Shown here: piece by piece, positions 9,084 to 18,372 of the stretch
Layout of the letters: each line of letters opens with the position of its first letter
Position numbering within the stretch: the first letter of the stretch is position 1
DNA from: Streptomyces sp. SCSIO 30461
GTDB lineage: Bacteria; Actinomycetota; Actinomycetes; Streptomycetales; Streptomycetaceae
NCBI RefSeq assembly: GCF_037023745.1
Contig: NZ_CP146101.1
Coordinates: 2,906,001 to 2,970,000 of the forward strand
DNA: 64,000 nucleotides
Direction of reading: 5' to 3'
Notes under the pieces: generated by a model
What the model was told of the DNA's origin: nothing
What the model saw: the letters and a program-made list of their open reading frames with translations, nothing else
Database searches by the model: none
Translations under genes and position numbers: made by a program

Positions 9084-9379
9084 CGATCGCTCTCCTTCGC
9101 GAAGAAGACCGCGGCTTTTCGCAGGACCTCGATCGTCTGGGCCTGCTCGGCGTTCTGCCGACGCAGGCGCTTGAGCTCCTCGCGCTCGGCGGTCGTGAGT
9201 TCTCCCGGGGCGCCCTCGCCACGGTCGGCCTTGGCCTGGCGGTACCAGCCGCGCAGGGACTCCGAGCTGATGCCGAGCTCCCGGGCGACGGCGGTGACCG
9301 TCTTGCCCGTGGAGTCGACGAGCGCAATGGCGTCCCTCTTGAACTCCGCGGTGTACCGCTTCGTGTACTTGCTTCCCAC
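9080..9379 (-). CDS. IS3-family OrfA (HTH transposase subunit)
   Basis: This 99-residue OrfA has an N-terminal HTH (KYTKRYTAEFKRDAIALV, then VTAVARELGISSESLRGWYR) and a C-terminal leucine-zipper-like helix (REELKRLRRQNAEQAQTIEV) ending in FFAKESDR. In IS3 elements OrfA regulates and is joined to OrfB by -1 frameshifting. The gene itself is intact, but its partner is split. Confidence 0.85.
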   Translation of the reverse strand: MGSKYTKRYTAEFKRDAIALVDSTGKTVTAVARELGISSESLRGWYRQAKADRGEGAPGELTTAEREELKRLRRQNAEQAQTIEVLRKAAVFFAKESDR

Positions 9380-9442
9380 CTGGTGCTACTTCCTCTGGAA
9401 CCTCAGGTCCCAGTCTCCAGGTGTCCACGATCAAGGTGAAGG

Positions 9443-9694
9443 TTCAACCACGGCAAGACCCTGGGCATAGACGTCGAGATCGTCGAGCGCAACCCGGCCG
9501 ACAAAGGCTTCGTCCCGCAGGCCAAGCGGTGGATCGTGGAGCAGACGAACGGGATCCTGATGTTCTACCGCCGTCTCGTGCGTGACTACGAACACCGGCT
9601 CGCCTCCTCCCGCTCGCGGGTGTTCTGGGCGATGACGTCGGTCATGGCCCGCCGCCTCACCGGCACCACCCTTCCCTCCTGGAGGAACGCGTGA
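9443..9694 (+). pseudogene. C-terminal fragment of an IS5-family transposase
   Basis: The open frame runs from the border of the IS3 element to TGA at 9692-9694 and reads DVEIVERNPADKGF, RWIVEQTNGILM and LVRDYEHRL, the C-terminal third of an IS5 transposase. The 5' part is missing, presumably cut by the IS3 insertion or a deletion. Its stop codon overlaps the GTG of the next gene. Confidence 0.75.
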
Positions 9695-10113
9695 GCGAGA
9701 TCCCCCAGTTCAAGGCCGTACTGGCCCACGTCGAGGCCCGGGAGAGCGAGGTCGCCGGGCAGGCTGGCCGACTCCGGGACCAGATCGCCGAACTCACCAC
9801 ACGCCTACGCGAGTTCGAAACCGAGAGCGAGCATCTGCAGATCACCCGCAAGACCCTCCTCAGCCTCCCCGCACCGGCACCGGTCGACGACCCACTCCGC
9901 GCCGAGGTGCCAGAACACCCCGCCTACCAGCAGATTCTCACGACCCTCGCCGACACCGGCCATCCGATGCGGGCCCGCGACATCTGCGAGGCCCTCGACC
10001 TGCCGATCCTGCCGAAGAACACCGAGGGCATCCGGTCCAAGCTGAAACACCTGGTCGACCGCGGCATCCTCACCGAACCCGAGACCGGCCTGTTCACACA
10101 GCCCCACCCTTGA
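9691..10113 (+). CDS. Coiled-coil plus winged-helix protein coupled to an IS5 transposase
   Basis: GTG 9691 overlaps the transposase stop as GTGA and has GGAGGAA 4-6 bp upstream, so it is translationally coupled. The 140-residue product has an N-terminal coiled coil (AGRLRDQIAELTTRLREFET), a Pro-rich hinge and a C-terminal winged helix (MRARDICEALDLP, then LKHLVDRGILTEPETGLFTQP). It is related to the protein at 5192-5728, which lies inside an IS5-like element. The 277 bp after it (10114-10390) holds only the upstream region of the RHS gene. Confidence 0.65.
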   Translation: MSEIPQFKAVLAHVEARESEVAGQAGRLRDQIAELTTRLREFETESEHLQITRKTLLSLPAPAPVDDPLRAEVPEHPAYQQILTTLADTGHPMRARDICEALDLPILPKNTEGIRSKLKHLVDRGILTEPETGLFTQPHP

Positions 10114-10390
10114 GCATCAGCCCACCGAGCAGGGCACCTCACCCAGACCTCATCGCGAAACAGGCATCACGGCGCGAACCGCACTCTGAGGCGTCGTCGT
10201 CCTTCCGGGGCCCGCCAGCATGATCAACCGACCCAGGCCGGGGCGATCCGGGCAAACGCCGGGGCCCTGCATGACCATGACCATGACCGCGAAGAAACGT
10301 TCATTTTCGAAACCGAGTATTTATTCCTCTAACGAGGCGTCTCGGTGGGGTGCAAGGGTGCGCCCGAGGGCTCATTGAAAGGAATCGGCC

Positions 10391-13300
10391 GTGCGCGACC
10401 ATCAAGGACAGGATTTGACTCAGTCAGGTGCCACGCGGAGGAATCGGCGGCTGCGGCTATTCGGCCCTGGGGGGGTGGTGTGGCTGGTTACTGCGTCGCT
10501 GGTCGCCACGAGTCTGACCTGGACGCCGGGTATAGCATCGGCGGCTGAGGATCCGAATACGCCTCCGGCGTTGCCCGAGGCGATGAGGATTCCCGGTCAA
10601 CCCGTCACGCCCGGCAAGGACAGCACGGGCTATCTTCCCGGCGAATGGCATGTGACGCCGGCTGGTGAGATGGCGTACTCGATTCCGCTGGATGTCCCGC
10701 AGGGCCGTGCCGGGATGCAGCCGAGGGTGTCTCTTGAGTACTCCAGCTCTGCCGGGGCCGGTGAGGCGGGCGTGGGCTGGTCGGTGGCGGGGGCGATGTC
10801 CTCGATCACGCGCTGCCCTGCGCAGCTGTCCGACGGGGCGAAGGCGCCTCATGGTGTGCATTACGGCTGGTCGGACCAGTTCTGTCTGGATGGCAAGAGG
10901 CTGGTGCAGCTCGGGGCCGCAGGCGGTGCGGTCCCGAAGGCGAACGCCGAATTCCGGGTCGAACGGGACGGTTTTGACAAGGTTGTCTCGCAGACCGACC
11001 CGGCGAATGTGAAACAGGAAACGGGCGGGCCCGACAAGTTCACGGTCCAGCTGAAGGACGGACGGGTCCGTACATATCTGGCCCACACCGGGATTCGTGC
11101 CAGCAGCAAGGTGTACCGCGAGAAGCAGAAGAATACCTCGCCGGTCCCCAACCAGCCGCCGCCGCCCGACGAGTGGCGTACCCCCATGGCCAAGAGCACG
11201 CCGCGGGTGATCTGGCTGCTGGACACCGAGGCAGACCGGTCCGGCAACCTCGTGAAGTACCGCTATCACACGAGCAGTGACGCGACTGCGGGCAACAGTT
11301 ACCTGCCGCACCGGATCGAGTACACGTCGCACTCGAAGAAGGGCAGTCCGGAGCTGTCGGCGCACCGGAGTGTGGCGTTCGAGTACGAGGACCGCAGCGA
11401 CACGTCCTTCTCTTTTTCGGGCGGTGTAAAGTTCGCCCAGACCAAACGGCTGAAGCACATCAGCATGTTCGCGCCGAACCCGGCCGCGACGGAGCTGGTG
11501 TGGCGGTACTCGCTGGGCTACACCACCAGCCCGTCCCAGCGCAGCCTGCTCTCGTCTGTTAAGAAGTGCGGAAAGAGCGGTTCCGGGTGCCTGCGTGCGA
11601 AGACCTTCGGCTGGGACAGTGCTCGGGACACGAATCCCATACCGTCGTTCACGACGCGCGACATCGGCCCCGCAAGTGGTCAGCAGCCACCGTCTGTGAC
11701 AGTGATGGATCTGGACGGTGACGGCAGCGACGACGCCCTGATCGGCAGCCCCACCGGTGCAAAGGAGGTGCGCTTCGGTGCCAGGAGCAACCAGGGGGGG
11801 GTCGCCCCGCTGTCATGGGTGTACAGCCTGCAGAACGACCCGGTGTGGCCGGCAGGTTTCAGCGGCAACCGCCCCTTCGATCTCAAGGGTGACGGCGCGG
11901 TCAGCCTGCTGGTAGCGGACGGCTCGAAGGGCAACGTCAAGAGCAAGGTCCTCACCTGGGACAGGAACCAGACCCGTTTCGCCGACACCGGCATCACGGT
12001 CGACAGCTACGCGGGGAACGAGCTGCTGGCCGATTTCAACGGTGACGGCCTGCTGGACCTGCTGGCGCAGAACCCGACCTCCGGCACGTACATGGTGCGG
12101 ATCAACACGGCGGGATCCTTCGGGCCCCCGATGGCCACCATGCTCAACTCCATCTGCCCCGGCACGGTGGTCGACCCGAACGGTGAAGGAAAGGCCTCGT
12201 TCTCCGGCCAACAGAGAGAAATTGCAGGGAACTGTCTCGGCGATATCGCTGTGCTGTCCCTGGACGAGAACGGCCAGCCCGGTCTTCAGCCGGGCTCCTC
12301 GGGCGCGGACATCAACCGAACGGCGTACCGGGTGATGCATCCCAAACTTGCCGGCGGTGACTACCGGACCGTTCCGGGCGACTTCAACGGCGACCATGTG
12401 GAGGACTTCCTGATGCTCCCGGTGATGCCCAAGGGGAGCGGATGGACGCAGAAGGCCGTGTTGCTGTGGGGCACGGGCGACGGCCTGATGGCAACCTCTG
12501 TCAGCGGCCAGCTCGACACGATTCCGCACGACAAGTACGCCACTGTGCAGTCGGCGGACGTCAACAACGACGGCCGCAGTGACCTGGTGGCATTCGACAC
12601 CACGGGGACGTACACGCTGATCTCGTTCGGTGACGGCCGCTTCAGCGACAGCGGGACCTCGAAGATCGCCGCGGACGGCGGGATACTGGTCAACAACACC
12701 GGCAGGCCCTCCTCCAATGTGGGGGACTTCAACGGTGACGGACGCGCCGACATCCTGCGCGCGGAAGGCGGCCGACTGACCCTGCTGGTCCAGGGTGCCA
12801 CGCCCGAAGACAAGCTGACCGCGGTACGGGACGAGGGCACCGCCTGGGACCGCCAACACGTGACGTACTCGAAGGTGTGGACGGACCACCTGGAGACGCC
12901 GCCCGGGGCCTGCGTCTACCCGCTGCACTGCGACCGGCGGGGGATGACCGTTGTGCGCCGGGTCGACTCCCGCGACCATGTGGCCGACCAGGCCTCCGCC
13001 GCCCCTTACATCATGGAGTACGCGTTCGAGGACCCGGTCTTCGAGACCCGAGGCCAGGGATTCCTGGGCTTTAGCTCCATGCGGACCTGGGACAAGCAGC
13101 GCCCGATGGAGACCGAGTACACCTACAAGCACCGCACCCGGGTCAACAACAGGCTCCACCCCTATACGGGGATGCCCGACGTGGTGACCACGGCGGTGCC
13201 GATCCTGGACAGCGACGATGCACGCCGCGAGCCGAAGACACCCGTCAAGGCTAGGGTGACCCGCACCCACCAGAACTACGAGCTGCGATACCTGAACAAG

Positions 13301-16300
13301 ACCGCGACCCCGGACACCTACGCCGTGTTCCCCGAGAACGGCTACACCGCCGAGTGGGAACAGAACGTCTCCATCGTCTGGGACTCCCTGGTCGGGACGA
13401 ACGTTCCCTCGCACATCACCGGGATCAGCGAGCCGTCCACCCCCTTGAAACGCACGGACTTCACCGCCTCCCACGACGACTACGGCAACCAGTGGAAGAG
13501 CACGAGTGCGGTCAAGGGCGGCTCCTCCGAGACCGTCCGGACCGACTACGACCCCTCACCAGACCGCGTGCAGGACTGGCTGACCGGCCTGCCGACCAAA
13601 CACAGCGTCACCTCCACCCCGGCCAACGGCATGCCTGCTGTGACCCGTATCACCGAACGGCACTTTGACGACCTGGGCCGACTGGACACGGTTTGGCAGC
13701 AGATGGGCTTCAACGACGCACTCGCGGAGACCACCACCTACGGCATCGACGACCTCGGCGTCGTCCGCAAGGAGACCCGCAGCGCAGCGGGCCTGCCGGA
13801 CAAGGTCACCCGAACCGAGTACAAGCCGCTGCTGCCGGGGCAGCCGGACGAAGAGATCTACCCCTCCCAGGTTTGGTCCCAGCGTGACAAGGCCAAGTAC
13901 CGCCCCTCGACGTGGAACGCCGTGTGGCCTTCGCTCGGCGTGACAGTGGCCACCCAGAACGCCGACGGCGTCCAGTCCGCCACACAGTTCGATGAACTCG
14001 GCCGCCCTGTGCACATCGCACCGGACGGACAGACGCCGACCTCGATCACCTACTCGAACCGGCCGGACACCGCCGGAGGCACCAACGGCACCACCACGGT
14101 GTCGGTCACCGGCCCGCATACCAGCAAGGCATCGACCGACGCCACCGGACGCTCCCTGGAGACGCGGGCCACTGGCTTCGACGGCACCCTGCAACTGCAG
14201 TCCCAAACCCGCTACGACACCCTGGGACGCACCGCACGGACCACACTGCCCGCCCCGGGCGGCACCACCCAGTACGCCTACGACAGCCTCGACCGGCCCA
14301 CGCTCACCACTCTCCCGGACGGCAAGACCACCACCAGCACCCATACCTTTTTCACCAGCCGCACCGTGAGCCCGACCGGCGCCGCCACCACGACCACGAC
14401 CAATCAGGACGGTCAGGTCAAGTCCGTGGTCAAGGGCCACACCGACCCCAGTCGGTCCCGGGCCATCACCACCAGCTACGACTACGGCCCCTTCGGACTG
14501 CTGCGCACGGCAGCCGACCACAAGAACAACGTCACCACCTACGGCTACGACATCCGGGGCCGGACCATCAGCATCGACGACCCTAACAAGGGCCTGACCA
14601 GCACCACCTACTACGGCACCGGCGAGGTCAAGACGCAGACCCGGTCCGGGAACAAGACCACGACCTACGCCGACTACGACGACCTCGGCCGCTACACCAC
14701 CAAGACCACCAGCGAGGACGGCACCAGCACCTTCGAGTACGACACCGCGGCCAACGGCATCGGCAAGCTCGCCAAGGCCACCAGCCCCGACAACATCCGC
14801 ACCGAATACCGCTACGACAGCAACGGCCGGGACACCGGCACCGACTACACCGACCTGAGCACCAACACGACCTACAGCACCGACCAGACCTACGACTCCC
14901 AAGGCCGCCCGGACACCCTCTACTACCCCCAGAGCCCCGGACGCTCCCGCTACGCAGTCAAGAACGGCTACAACAACGCCGGCAACCTCGCCACCATCTC
15001 CGAGGCCGCAGCCGTCAAACCCCTGTGGACCGTCACGGCACGCCACGCCAACCAGGCACTGGAAACCGCCCAGTACGGCGCCACAAACGGCCCGCTCACC
15101 CTCAAGAACACCTACCAGACCAGTGGCACCGGCCGACTCCACAACACCACTGTCACCACCCCCACCACCGCGGCACAGAACCTCACCTACACCTACTACG
15201 ACGACGGCCTGGTCCACACCAAAACGGACTCCGTCAACAAGCGCACAGAAACCTACGCCTACGACAGCATCCAGCAACTCACCGACTGGGACGTCACCTC
15301 TGGCACGGCAACGAAATCCACCGACTACGCCTACGACACCCTCAGCAACCTCGAATCGATCAAGGCCGGCGGCACTCCCACCCACACCTTCCAGCACGGC
15401 CAGAACGGTGCTGGCCCCAACGTCCGCACCACGACCCAGCCAGCAGGCAAGCCCGCACAGTCCAACACCTGGGACACGCAAGGCCGCATCACCGGCGGCA
15501 ACGGCCGCACCACCACCTACACGTCCTTCGACCTGCCCAAGAAGATCACCAAGGACGGTGTCACGACGACCTATCGCTACGACGCCTTCGGCACCAAGAT
15601 CGTAGAAACCACCCCGACCGGCAGCACCCTCTACGTCCCCGGCCTCTACGAACACCGCACCAGCACCAAGAACGGCATCACCAAAGCAGCACACGTCTTC
15701 TACCTCAACAGCCCCGACGGACCCATCGGCCAGGCCACCTACAACGGCACCGTCACCGAAGTCGAATACACCCTCACCGACCCCCTCGGCTCCACCACCG
15801 CCGTCACCAACAGCGCAGGAGTCATCCAGAACCGACTGTTCACCGACCCCTTCGGCAACGCGATCAAAGCAGACAACACACCCGCTCCGCTCGAACCCGC
15901 CAACGGCGTCACCCGCCAGTTCACCGGCCACGAAACAGACACCACCGCAGGCCTGATCAACATGAAGGGCCGCGTCTACGACCCCCAGGCCCAACTCTTC
16001 CTCACCCCCGACCCCCTCGCGACCCCCGCCGACAACCCCTACACCTACGTCCACAACAGCCCCCTCAACCGAACCGACCCCACCGGATACCGCGACTCAT
16101 GGGGCAACGGATTCAGCACCGGCGGCACCAACGGAAGCTCCGGCAGTTCCGGATTCGACGAATTCCTCGCCGCCGGCAACGCCTACGCAAGCGGAGGCCA
16201 CGCAGGACTCTCCACACACAGCCAGAACGCACTGCAGAACAGCACCACCCTCCAGTGGTACAACCGCACCATCGAAGGCAAACTCCCCGCACGATCTGAC

Positions 16301-16954
16301 GCACACGGTCTGGCCATCCCAAAACTCAAAGCCAAGAACAACCTCGGCTGGTGCCGCTCCACCCTCGAGTGCTACTCGGGCGAACTACTCGCGTGGGGTG
16401 ACCTCGGCCCGTGCGACAAGCAGTGCCAAGAAGACAGCCGCAACAGGGGCGCAGTTGTGACGATGTCCGCAGGACTCAGCGTCTTCCTCGGCGGCGCGAT
16501 AATCAGAATGGGGTACCAGATCCTGGCTGGCGCAGGATTGCTAGGCGCTGGCGAGGCGGTCGTCGTCACCGAAGGAGCCACCGCCACGTGCGCCGCCAAC
16601 CCCGAGAAATGCCAGCAGACGGCACAAAAGGTTGCGAACGCAGTGCAGGAAGTGCAGGTGCATCTGCCGATGGTGCAAGGTCACTCGGAGAGGCTGGCGA
16701 GAGTGATTGAGCGAACTGACGGGGTCCATGGAGCGGTTGCCGCAGAACTGGACCAGGCGATCAACAGAGTATTCACCCTTCAGGAGGCTCTTCTAAATCT
16801 CGAGAGTGAAATGGCGCGAATTGATCCAATCCCGGGAAGCCACCTGAGCGAGTGGGCTTCATCGCTTGGCTACGAATCGATGGAAGCGTTCTGGAAATAC
16901 CATGGTCAAGTCCAAGCGGCGATTGCCGCCACCAAGAAGCTTATTGAAAAGTAG
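10391..16954 (+). CDS. Secreted RHS/YD-repeat giant protein, putative polymorphic toxin
   Basis: The 2187-residue protein starts at GTG 10391 with GAAAGGA upstream. Residues 1-52 form a long Arg-rich signal peptide ending in GIASA-A. A SpvB-like N-terminal region follows (IPLDVPQGRAGMQPRVSLEY), then several VCBS/FG-GAP calcium-type repeats (DLDGDGSDD, DFNGDGLLD, DVNNDGRSD) at about residues 435-785. Next come dozens of YD/RHS repeats (YDxxGRxxxxT) and the conserved core ending DPLGSTTAVTN ... QFTGHETDTTAGLINMKGR ... NPYTYVHNSPLNRTDPTGY near residue 1900. The last 287 residues diverge: a Cys-containing segment, a hydrophobic stretch (LSVFLGGAIIRMGYQILAG) and a helical tail. In this family such tips carry the toxic activity released from the RHS cage. 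No immunity gene follows; transposase debris does. Confidence 0.85.
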   Translation: MRDHQGQDLTQSGATRRNRRLRLFGPGGVVWLVTASLVATSLTWTPGIASAAEDPNTPPALPEAMRIPGQPVTPGKDSTGYLPGEWHVTPAGEMAYSIPLDVPQGRAGMQPRVSLEYSSSAGAGEAGVGWSVAGAMSSITRCPAQLSDGAKAPHGVHYGWSDQFCLDGKRLVQLGAAGGAVPKANAEFRVERDGFDKVVSQTDPANVKQETGGPDKFTVQLKDGRVRTYLAHTGIRASSKVYREKQKNTSPVPNQPPPPDEWRTPMAKSTPRVIWLLDTEADRSGNLVKYRYHTSSDATAGNSYLPHRIEYTSHSKKGSPELSAHRSVAFEYEDRSDTSFSFSGGVKFAQTKRLKHISMFAPNPAATELVWRYSLGYTTSPSQRSLLSSVKKCGKSGSGCLRAKTFGWDSARDTNPIPSFTTRDIGPASGQQPPSVTVMDLDGDGSDDALIGSPTGAKEVRFGARSNQGGVAPLSWVYSLQNDPVWPAGFSGNRPFDLKGDGAVSLLVADGSKGNVKSKVLTWDRNQTRFADTGITVDSYAGNELLADFNGDGLLDLLAQNPTSGTYMVRINTAGSFGPPMATMLNSICPGTVVDPNGEGKASFSGQQREIAGNCLGDIAVLSLDENGQPGLQPGSSGADINRTAYRVMHPKLAGGDYRTVPGDFNGDHVEDFLMLPVMPKGSGWTQKAVLLWGTGDGLMATSVSGQLDTIPHDKYATVQSADVNNDGRSDLVAFDTTGTYTLISFGDGRFSDSGTSKIAADGGILVNNTGRPSSNVGDFNGDGRADILRAEGGRLTLLVQGATPEDKLTAVRDEGTAWDRQHVTYSKVWTDHLETPPGACVYPLHCDRRGMTVVRRVDSRDHVADQASAAPYIMEYAFEDPVFETRGQGFLGFSSMRTWDKQRPMETEYTYKHRTRVNNRLHPYTGMPDVVTTAVPILDSDDARREPKTPVKARVTRTHQNYELRYLNKTATPDTYAVFPENGYTAEWEQNVSIVWDSLVGTNVPSHITGISEPSTPLKRTDFTASHDDYGNQWKSTSAVKGGSSETVRTDYDPSPDRVQDWLTGLPTKHSVTSTPANGMPAVTRITERHFDDLGRLDTVWQQMGFNDALAETTTYGIDDLGVVRKETRSAAGLPDKVTRTEYKPLLPGQPDEEIYPSQVWSQRDKAKYRPSTWNAVWPSLGVTVATQNADGVQSATQFDELGRPVHIAPDGQTPTSITYSNRPDTAGGTNGTTTVSVTGPHTSKASTDATGRSLETRATGFDGTLQLQSQTRYDTLGRTARTTLPAPGGTTQYAYDSLDRPTLTTLPDGKTTTSTHTFFTSRTVSPTGAATTTTTNQDGQVKSVVKGHTDPSRSRAITTSYDYGPFGLLRTAADHKNNVTTYGYDIRGRTISIDDPNKGLTSTTYYGTGEVKTQTRSGNKTTTYADYDDLGRYTTKTTSEDGTSTFEYDTAANGIGKLAKATSPDNIRTEYRYDSNGRDTGTDYTDLSTNTTYSTDQTYDSQGRPDTLYYPQSPGRSRYAVKNGYNNAGNLATISEAAAVKPLWTVTARHANQALETAQYGATNGPLTLKNTYQTSGTGRLHNTTVTTPTTAAQNLTYTYYDDGLVHTKTDSVNKRTETYAYDSIQQLTDWDVTSGTATKSTDYAYDTLSNLESIKAGGTPTHTFQHGQNGAGPNVRTTTQPAGKPAQSNTWDTQGRITGGNGRTTTYTSFDLPKKITKDGVTTTYRYDAFGTKIVETTPTGSTLYVPGLYEHRTSTKNGITKAAHVFYLNSPDGPIGQATYNGTVTEVEYTLTDPLGSTTAVTNSAGVIQNRLFTDPFGNAIKADNTPAPLEPANGVTRQFTGHETDTTAGLINMKGRVYDPQAQLFLTPDPLATPADNPYTYVHNSPLNRTDPTGYRDSWGNGFSTGGTNGSSGSSGFDEFLAAGNAYASGGHAGLSTHSQNALQNSTTLQWYNRTIEGKLPARSDAHGLAIPKLKAKNNLGWCRSTLECYSGELLAWGDLGPCDKQCQEDSRNRGAVVTMSAGLSVFLGGAIIRMGYQILAGAGLLGAGEAVVVTEGATATCAANPEKCQQTAQKVANAVQEVQVHLPMVQGHSERLARVIERTDGVHGAVAAELDQAINRVFTLQEALLNLESEMARIDPIPGSHLSEWASSLGYESMEAFWKYHGQVQAAIAATKKLIEK

Positions 16955-17157
16955 CTCAGGTTGAACTCCTAGTGTCTGCCGGGAGCGCAGCCGTAGTGAA
17001 TTCGGTCGACGGCATAGAGGCAGGGTCCCGGGAAAGTCGTTCTGCAGCCCTGTGACATGGGGTTTTGCGGGGCGGAAGAGATGCGCGGGCGTGGTCCGGT
17101 CCGGTTGGATGGAGGTTCCTACGCCTTACCGTCCGACCAGGGGATCACGCCCGCGCC

Positions 17158-17946
17158 ATGCCATCGTCTCTCATCCCTGCGCCTGTTCGCACCCCTGCCC
17201 CGGCTCATGAGCTCCTCGTCCAACTGCTTGCCGGGATACCTGATCCGCGCCGTCGACGCGGTGTCCGGCACCCGGTGGGTGCTCTGATCGCGGTGGCGGT
17301 GTGCGCGGTGGTGGCCGGAGCCCGGGGGTTCACCGCGATCGGGGAGTGGGCCCGGGACGCGGGACGTGTCGCGCTGGAACGGCTGGGCCTGGAGCGGGGC
17401 GGGGTGGACGAATCAACACTGCGGCGCCTGTTCGCCCGCCTCGACGCGGACCGTCTCGATGCGGTGCTGGGAGTCTGGGCCCTGACCAGGACCGCACGTG
17501 TCGCGGGCCGCAGGGTGATCGCCATCGACGGCAAGACGGTCCGGGGCGCACGCGGCGGCAGCTCCACGGCCCCGCATCTGGTCGCCGCCCTCGCGCACGG
17601 GTCCGGCGCGGTGCTCGGTCAGGTCGCGGTGGGCGACAAGAGCAACGAGATCCCCGCCGCCCGGGAACTGCTCCAACTCCTGGCCCTCGATGGTGTGGTC
17701 GTCACGATGGACGCACTGCACACCCAGCACGACACAGCGGCTGTGGTGGTCGGGGCCGGAGGAGACTACGTCCTGACCGTGAAGGCGAATCAGAAGTCGT
17801 TGTACGCACAGCTCAAGGCGCTCCCCTGGACTTCGATACCCGCCGTCACCAGGACGGACCGAGGACACAGACGCCGTACCACTCGCACGATCAAGGTCGT
17901 CGACGTGCCGGCATGGGTCGAGTTCGCCGGGGCCGAGCAAGTCGCC
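17158..17946 (+). pseudogene. ISAs1-family transposase, truncated
   Basis: From ATG 17158 the frame reads PDPRRRRGVRHPVGALIAVA and FTAIGEWARD (the ISAs1 DDE_Tnp_1-associated N-terminus), then VIAIDGKTVRGAR with the first Asp, and VVVTMDALHTQ with the second Asp. It breaks at about 17946 (GAEQVAQ), where IS256 sequence begins in another frame, so the C-terminal Glu region is missing. The longer open frame to 18336 is a chimera produced by this junction. The 200 bp before it contain no gene. Confidence 0.75.
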
Positions 17947-17956
17947 CAACCGCGGC

Positions 17957-18301
17957 GCACATCCGGCGATCGTCCGGCTATGGGAGAACGCGTGGGAGGA
18001 GTTCACACCGTTTCTGCGGTTCGACACCGAGATCCGCCGCATCGTCTGCACCACGAACGCCATCGAGTCCGTGAACGCCAGGATCCGGCGGGCGGTCAAG
18101 GCCCGCGGCCACTTCCCGAACGAGACAGCCGCCTTGAAGTGCGTCTACATGGCCATCATGAGCCTGGACCCCACCGGCAAGGGCCAGGCCCGCTGGACCA
18201 TGCGCTGGAAGACCGCCCTGAACGCCTTCGACATCACCTTCGACGGCCGGCTCTCCGCAGCTCGTCAGTAGCCCCAACCACCTCAGTTACACCGCTCGTT
18301 T
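17957..18301 (+). pseudogene. 3' fragment of an IS256-family (mutator) transposase
   Basis: Frame reading gives LWENAWEEFTPFL, IRRIVCTTNAIESVNARIRR, FPNETAALKCVYMAIMSLDP and TALNAFDITFDGRL, ending in TAG at 18269-18271. These are the last ~100 residues of an IS256 transposase; NAIESVN is a strong family marker. The 5' side is fused to ISAs1 debris. The following 30 bp look like its terminal repeat, cut at 18301 by the ISL3 element and continuing at 21479. Confidence 0.8.
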
Positions 18302-18372
18302 GGCTCTGGCCCGTAGTCGGTGGTGACTCCGGGTAGCTGCCCTTGATCATGATCTCGTGATGGATGCCAACT

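Larger units (their letters stand above)
4918..9433 (-). mobile_element. IS3-family element split by two later insertions
   Basis: Imperfect terminal repeats TGATCTTGGACAC (4918-4930) and the inverse of TGATCGTGGACAC (9421-9433) bracket the element. Its orfA and most of orfB lie at 8338-9379 and the orfB 3' end at 4938-5079, all on the minus strand. The gap is filled by an IS5-like element (5080-6747) and a second DDE element (6751-8334). The trinucleotide TCA stands at all three insertion borders (5077-5079, 6748-6750, 8335-8337). Removing both elements and one TCA on each side restores the frame across TGG-TCT-GAC-CGG. No target duplication was seen for the IS3 itself. Confidence 0.85.

Noticed and set aside
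11813..13474. 553-codon minus-strand open frame
   Set aside because: Antisense to the VCBS-repeat part of the RHS gene; a shadow of high GC3.
13556..16054. 832-codon open frame on the minus strand, Gly/Val-rich
   Set aside because: It is antisense to the YD repeats of the RHS gene; its composition mirrors Thr/Tyr/Asp codons of the real gene and no domain is seen.
17065..18336. Single 423-residue transposase
   Set aside because: It is a chimera: ISAs1 to about 17946, then out-of-frame IS256 sequence.
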